Source: Candidatus Poribacteria bacterium (GTDB taxonomy: Bacteria > Abyssobacteria > SURF-5). Taken from it: a DNA stretch of 16,105 nucleotides. This document shows positions 13,866 through 16,105 of this stretch, in pieces. The notes beneath the pieces are model-generated. The model was not told the DNA's origin and did no database searches. It saw nothing but the letters and a program-made list of their open reading frames with translations. Location: positions 1 to 16,105 of the forward strand of contig JACRIR010000006.1 of assembly GCA_016215705.1 (NCBI GenBank). Direction: 5' to 3'. Numbering within the stretch: the first letter of the stretch is position 1; every line of letters starts with the position of its first letter. The position numbers and the translations under genes are program-made.

Positions 13866-15404
13866 ATGTGTCCGATGAGAATTCACCTGGTCTATCTTGA
13901 TCCCTTTTCCATATATCCTCCGCATTACAGCGTGGGGGTGGGCAGTGTAGCGGCGGTCCTTAAGCGCGAAGGGCATGAGGTCTCGCTCAGCTATGTGAGG
14001 AATGACCGTGACGCGGAGGACTTTTGTCGATTCGTCGAGCAAACACGTCCGCGGGTTGTGGCGTTTTCCTCGATGTCGTCCATGTTTCCGTGGGTGAAGA
14101 AGCTCGCGCCAATGGTCAAGCGCGTCGCGCCGGGAGCCTTTACCGTATGCGGGGGAGTCCATCCGACGCTCGAGCCCGCTTGCCTCGGGGAAACCGACGG
14201 CCTGGATGCGATATGTAGAGGCGAGGGGGAATATCCGTTCCTCAATCTACTCGAGGCCTTAGAGAAAGGCCAAGACCACTCACGCACAGAGAGTTTTTGG
14301 TGTAAGGCGCAAGGCGAAGTTACGCGGAATCCGCTCGGGCCACTGGTCGCAGACCTGGACGAGTTGCCTTTCCCTGACCGGGAAGTGTTTGATTATGAGA
14401 AGATATGTGCTCCGGGAAACTCGGTTCGCCGATGCGGTATTCCCGATAAACGCGCGGGAGAATTTCTGTTTACACGCGGCTGCCCATTCGACTGCGCATT
14501 CTGTTCCAATCGCGCCTTGCGTGATCTTTACCCTGGAAAATATGTGCGTTTCCGCAGCGTCGACAAGGCAATCGAAGAACTTCATTCGATGATTGACAGA
14601 TACAAACTGGAGGTCATCCTGCTGCATGACGACATCATAACGCTCAACAAGAAATGGTTCTACGATTTCTTCACGCGGTATGCCAACTCGATATGCTTGC
14701 CCTTCGTGTGTAACAGCAGGGTGGGCACATGCGACGAAGATATGATGCGACTCCTGAAAGAGGCCGGCTGCCACTTGCTTGTATTTGGCGTCGAATCAGG
14801 GAACGATTACATTCGGAACCGTGTGCTCAAGAAAGGGCTAGCAAGAGAGAAGATAATCGAGACGTTCGCGCTGGCTCATAGACACGGGATACAGACGCTT
14901 TCGCAGAACATCGTAGGAATCCCTGGAGAGACTCCTCGCCGGTTCATTGACACTATCAACCTCAATGCGGACCTTGAGCCGAATATCCCGTGCATCGGAA
15001 TATTTCATCCATACCCGGGGACCGAACTGGGAAAGCTGTGCGTCGAGAGAAAACTCATCAAGAACGATGAGATCAGTTTCGTCGAGCGGACTGACACTGC
15101 ACTTGAGCTACCGGGATTTCGGGCCAATCATATCCGGTACTATCATGATAACTTCCTTCATCTGGTGAAGCGAAGGGCAAGGGGGAAGACAAGGGGATTG
15201 TTTTCTCCGGAAAGGCTGATTCCACCGTATCCAATCTTTGCCGGAATCATCCGGCGCCACGAGGAAGGTCAAAGGGAGGCATCTCCGGGACCTTTCGGGA
15301 GAACCAGGTGGGCGTTGCGCGCGGTGCTCGGAGAAAGGCTCTATGCAAGGCTCCGCAGTGTGCGCCGAAAAATCCTTCGGAACGCCGGAAGCGACGGAAC
15401 ATGA
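13866..15404 (+). CDS. B12-binding-domain-type radical SAM protein
   Basis: The protein has 512 residues. Residues 1-120 form a cobalamin-binding-like Rossmann domain ('SVGVGSVAAVLKREGHEV', 'VVAFSSMSSMFPW', 'VCGGVHPTLEP') without a DxHxxG motif, so base-off B12 binding is uncertain. The radical SAM core has C206xxxC210xxC213 ('RGCPFDCAFC'), then 'ILLHDDII', 'CNSRVG', 'LLVFGVESGND' and 'QNIVGIPGET'. The last ~70 residues are basic and variable. Relatives methylate unactivated carbons, rearrange rings or act as Fe-S oxidoreductases on lipids, tetrapyrroles and antibiotics; here the substrate is presumably a glycan or lipid carrier. ATG 13866 is preferred over ATG 13875 because AGGAG lies 7 bases before it. 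The stop overlaps the next gene as ATGA. Confidence 0.9.
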   Translation: MCPMRIHLVYLDPFSIYPPHYSVGVGSVAAVLKREGHEVSLSYVRNDRDAEDFCRFVEQTRPRVVAFSSMSSMFPWVKKLAPMVKRVAPGAFTVCGGVHPTLEPACLGETDGLDAICRGEGEYPFLNLLEALEKGQDHSRTESFWCKAQGEVTRNPLGPLVADLDELPFPDREVFDYEKICAPGNSVRRCGIPDKRAGEFLFTRGCPFDCAFCSNRALRDLYPGKYVRFRSVDKAIEELHSMIDRYKLEVILLHDDIITLNKKWFYDFFTRYANSICLPFVCNSRVGTCDEDMMRLLKEAGCHLLVFGVESGNDYIRNRVLKKGLAREKIIETFALAHRHGIQTLSQNIVGIPGETPRRFIDTINLNADLEPNIPCIGIFHPYPGTELGKLCVERKLIKNDEISFVERTDTALELPGFRANHIRYYHDNFLHLVKRRARGKTRGLFSPERLIPPYPIFAGIIRRHEEGQREASPGPFGRTRWALRAVLGERLYARLRSVRRKILRNAGSDGT

Positions 15405-16105
15405 ACTTTCTCGCAGGGAAAAAGCTGGTTAACCTCGTCCTTGTGAACGTGTCGCGGAGACTCGGGCTTCGGCGCTCGCTGGGCCGTCCATTCTTTATGC
15501 TCATCGATCCCTGTAACTTCTGCAATCTGCGATGCCCGCTTTGCATCTCAGTTTTGGAGAAAGGGAACTTCGGAGAGGGATTCATGCCTATCGCGTTGTA
15601 TCGTGAGGCGCTCGAATACTTCGGTCCATATCTAACGCACTTGAACCTCTACAACTGGGGCGAGCCCTTTCTCAACAAGCACATCTACGAAATGATAAGG
15701 CTGGCGAAGGGCTATGATATCCATGTCACGATTTCAAGCAACCTCAATGCGGGCGAACCCGCAGAAATTGTGGATTCGGGACTGGATGTCCTGGTATGCT
15801 CTCTGGACGGCGCAACGCAGGCAACTTACGAAAAATACAGGGTGAAAGGAAACCTGGAACGCGCACTGGCAAGAGCCCGTCAGATTGTGAGGCTGAGGAA
15901 AGAAAAAGGTGTGTCCAAACCACTGCTGATCTGGCAATACCTTCTCTTTGAGCATAACAAGGACGAACTCGAGATGGCGAGAGGATTAGCCGAGCAAGGG
16001 GGATTTGACAATTTTGTTTCCGGGCCGGGGCACGTATGGGTCGAACACCCCGTGATTAAGCCGGTGAGCGGCGAGCTCAGCAGGAACGAGAAGGGGTCGC
16101 TGCAA
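15401..16105 (+). CDS. Radical SAM protein, second SPASM-type family member (3' end outside window)
   Basis: The frame is open for 235 codons from ATG 15401 to the window end, with no stop. Radical SAM cysteines are C41xxxC45xxC48 ('CNLRCPLC'), with an extra Cys38 just before. 'LTHLNLYNWGEPFLNKHI' is the GGEP-like segment, 'VTISSNLNAG' follows, and 'SLDGATQATYEKYRVKGNLERAL' matches the SPASM-associated family. The same segments occur in the gene at 5596, so the two are related. The first ~30 residues are basic and hydrophobic ('NFLAGKKLVNLVLVNVSRRLG') and may form an amphipathic helix near the membrane. The start overlaps the preceding radical SAM stop (ATGA), so translation is coupled. A C-terminal SPASM cluster would lie beyond the window and cannot be confirmed. 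Confidence 0.87.
   Translation, partial: MNFLAGKKLVNLVLVNVSRRLGLRRSLGRPFFMLIDPCNFCNLRCPLCISVLEKGNFGEGFMPIALYREALEYFGPYLTHLNLYNWGEPFLNKHIYEMIRLAKGYDIHVTISSNLNAGEPAEIVDSGLDVLVCSLDGATQATYEKYRVKGNLERALARARQIVRLRKEKGVSKPLLIWQYLLFEHNKDELEMARGLAEQGGFDNFVSGPGHVWVEHPVIKPVSGELSRNEKGSLQ

Noticed and set aside
15401-16105. Ribosomal-peptide (RiPP) maturation locus suggested by SPASM enzymes
   Set aside because: No short precursor-peptide gene, protease or peptide exporter is seen beside the radical SAM genes, while glycosyltransferases surround them.

Overview
The window looks like a chromosomal segment of a Gram-negative-type environmental bacterium. GC content is moderate, roughly mid-50% by eye. Nothing in the sequence fixes the phylum. 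Several traits suggest an uncultured lineage known mainly from metagenomes: BACON-type surface repeats, a MoxR/CoxE-like VWA pair, a glycan cluster rich in radical SAM enzymes, and scattered palindromic intergenic repeats. I cannot name the lineage. There are no rRNA, tRNA, CRISPR or transposase genes.

Left part (1-3301, + strand). The window opens inside a secreted protein built of ~102-residue BACON/Ig-like repeats. A short intergenic region follows, with a 30-base palindrome and a putative promoter. Then comes a two-gene operon: a MoxR-family AAA+ ATPase and a VWA (CoxE-like) partner whose metal-binding motif looks degenerate.

Centre (3282-4644, - strand). A type I-beta DAHP synthase, the entry enzyme of aromatic amino-acid synthesis, converges on the VWA gene with a 20-base overlap. 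Upstream of it lies what reads as a complete transcription attenuator: a near-consensus promoter, a 23-codon leader ORF with eight aromatic codons including tandem Trp, a possible antiterminator overlapping the leader stop codon, and a strong intrinsic terminator. The enzyme's N-terminal region is about half the length of that in feedback-regulated relatives.

Right part (4645-16105, + strand). This is an 11.4-kb cell-surface polysaccharide or glycoconjugate cluster. Its genes, in order, are an SGNH-hydrolase-like membrane or periplasmic protein (apparently read from a leaderless mRNA), a radical SAM/SPASM enzyme, an AsnB-type glutamine amidotransferase, a GT4 glycosyltransferase, a methyltransferase, a second GT4, a second methyltransferase, a GT2 glycosyltransferase, a B12-binding-type radical SAM enzyme, and a second radical SAM protein related to the first. 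The last is cut by the window end. Many junctions are ATGA overlaps or gaps of a few bases, which suggests translational coupling. A 230-base gap before the GT2 gene carries two interspersed palindromic repeats. The glycosyltransferases would assemble a glycan, and AsnB, the methyltransferases, the radical SAM enzymes and the SGNH protein would decorate it. Neither the glycan nor the radical SAM reactions can be read from the sequence.

The strongest new observation is the aromatic leader-peptide attenuator at 4357-4571 on the minus strand. Next are the leaderless promoter arrangement at 4611-4647 and the pair of related radical SAM/SPASM genes near the two ends of the visible glycan cluster.
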